In this document: positions 47,783 to 48,824 of the stretch, one piece after another
Position numbering within the stretch: position 1 is the first letter of the stretch
Layout: every line of letters starts with the position of its first letter
Origin: a virus
Virus record (IMG/VR): IMGVR_UViG_3300018481_000030
Span: 1-48,824 of that record
Length of the DNA: 48,824 bases
Reading direction: 5' to 3' (one strand)
Notes under the pieces: generated by a model
Database searches by the model: none
Seen by the model: the letters and a program-made list of their open reading frames with translations, nothing else
Told to the model about the DNA's origin: nothing
Translations under genes and position numbers: made by a program

Positions 47783-48824
47783 GTGGATCCACGACCTGCC
47801 GCAGGCGCTCGCTGGCCTGCCTGACGTCACGTACTACCCCGGCTGGCAGACGCGTTCGCGCGCTTCTGGTGGCTTCGACAACCTCTACGGCATCGTCTGC
47901 CACCACACGGCGACGCGCGAGACGCTCTCGTTCGAGGCGTACTGCCGGATGGCGTGGGCGACGCACCCGGAGCGCCCGGTCGCCAACATCAACCTTGGTC
48001 GCGGCGGGGAGATCTGCGTCGGTGTCGCCGGGGCCAGCAACCACGCTGGCAGGGGCGGTCCCCGCAGGATGAGCAAGGGCACCGTCCCGCTCGACCAGGG
48101 CAACCGCTACCTGATCGGCATCGAAGCGCTCAACACTGGGATCGGTGAGCCCTGGCCGGACGTCCAGCAGAACCGTTACGTCGCCTTGGTGCGGGCGCTC
48201 TGTTCCTTCTACGGGTTCAACACCGGCACCGACGTGATCTCCCACCATGAGTGGACCCCGGCCCGCAAGATCGACACAGCGGGTCCGTCGCGCTTCGGAA
48301 GCATCAACCGCTCCGGCACGTGGGACATGAACCTGTTCCGCGCCGAGGTGGCGAATGCTCCCGTCACGCCCCCGGTTGAGCCGCCACCTGTCGTTGAGCC
48401 GCCGCCCGTGGTCGTGCCGCCCAAGCCAGCAGTCGGGTGGCCTGCCAGTCTCACGAGCACACTGCCAGCGATCAAGAAAGGCTCGACCGACTTCTGGATG
48501 GTCAAGCGGATGCAGCACTTGCTCGCGGCGCACGGCTATCTGAACGAGGCGAACACCGCCAACTACGACGGCGTGTGGGGGAACGGCACCGACGAAGCCA
48601 AGCGCCGCTTCGACAACGACCACGGCCTCACGCCCAGCCCCCCGACCGACTGCGGCAAGGGATCCTGGGCGGCGCTGTGCGGGGCGATGCCCGTCCTCAA
48701 GAAGGGCAACTCGGGCTTCAACGTCAAGATCATGCAGCACTTGCTCGCAGCCTGCGGCTTCATGAACGAGGGCAACGTGGCGAACTACGACGGAGTGTGG
48801 GGCAACGGTACCGAGACAGCGAAG
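47763..48824 (+). CDS. Endolysin: amidase plus two peptidoglycan-binding domains (partial)
   Basis: The gene is open to the window edge (354 codons seen). Residues about 15-200 form an N-acetylmuramoyl-L-alanine amidase (amidase_2 type): H47-H48 in CHHTAT, H94, and H161/H162 with K169 and D171 in HHEWTPARKID. A Pro/Val-rich linker (about 204-225) follows. Residues about 240-295 and 310-354 are two peptidoglycan-binding domains with nearly equal sequence (NYDGVWGNGT in both). It would cut wall peptidoglycan at the end of infection. ATG 47763 and TTG 47772 are both possible; TTG has AAGGGG at better spacing. Confidence 0.85.
   Translation, partial: MIPLGSKWIHDLPQALAGLPDVTYYPGWQTRSRASGGFDNLYGIVCHHTATRETLSFEAYCRMAWATHPERPVANINLGRGGEICVGVAGASNHAGRGGPRRMSKGTVPLDQGNRYLIGIEALNTGIGEPWPDVQQNRYVALVRALCSFYGFNTGTDVISHHEWTPARKIDTAGPSRFGSINRSGTWDMNLFRAEVANAPVTPPVEPPPVVEPPPVVVPPKPAVGWPASLTSTLPAIKKGSTDFWMVKRMQHLLAAHGYLNEANTANYDGVWGNGTDEAKRRFDNDHGLTPSPPTDCGKGSWAALCGAMPVLKKGNSGFNVKIMQHLLAACGFMNEGNVANYDGVWGNGTETAK

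Overview
The window looks like part of the genome of a long-tailed (siphovirus-type) bacteriophage of a high-GC Gram-positive host, probably an actinobacterium. The basis is the G+C-rich codon use, the actinobacterial-type promoters (TTGACN with TAGNNT), many four-base start/stop overlaps, and a complete head-neck-tail gene series. Every supported gene is on the + strand. The right edge cuts through the endolysin gene. No integrase, recognisable CI-type repressor, tRNA, rRNA or CRISPR array was found, so lifestyle is undecided.

Layout. (1) 1-2360: a very G+C-rich tract of short ACGT-centred words and palindromes. It contains two small, apparently leaderless genes (368-580 and 700-1437), each in a matching promoter-gene-terminator cassette; a textbook terminator closes the tract. 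(2) 2361-4199: a regulatory region with a recurring 19-bp element TACTCC-N6-ACTGGGG, a Cys-rich small protein, a ribbon-helix-helix protein, and a promoter-terminator-promoter series before the replication genes. (3) 4200-7840: a replication module made of an archaeo-eukaryotic-type primase-polymerase, a helicase that carries a DnaG-type zinc finger but no TOPRIM domain, and a winged-helix-like protein related to the helicase C-terminus. (4) 7833-12858: a four-cysteine protein, terminase large subunit, portal, and a Com-like zinc finger. (5) 12914-20181: a first block of fibre or virion-surface genes, including a 1343-residue protein with an SGNH esterase domain and five fibronectin type III domains. 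(6) 20227-23388: head protease with a nested scaffold, decoration protein and gpE-type capsid protein. (7) 23462-25238: a second fibre block. (8) 25241-28378: neck genes, tail tube and a 23-residue membrane peptide. (9) 28419-40677: tail assembly chaperones G and GT, made by a canonical -1 frameshift, the 1929-residue tape measure, distal tail protein, baseplate hub and a two-helix membrane protein. (10) 40674-47456: a 1697-residue fibre, an HNH endonuclease, a short trimeric-type fibre and two small proteins. (11) 47457-48824: a structured intergenic RNA candidate, an acidic protein and the start of an amidase endolysin.

How the parts work together. The primase-polymerase and zinc-finger helicase appear to form one split priming machine. 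Terminase, portal, protease/scaffold, decoration and capsid proteins build and fill the head. The Mu gp36-like and gpG-like proteins and a terminator-type protein join head to tail. GT, tape measure and tube protein set tail length (about 290 nm if the usual 1.5 angstrom per residue holds). Three separate fibre blocks supply a rich set of cell-surface contacts. Product names rest on my reading of motifs and gene order; no database search was run.
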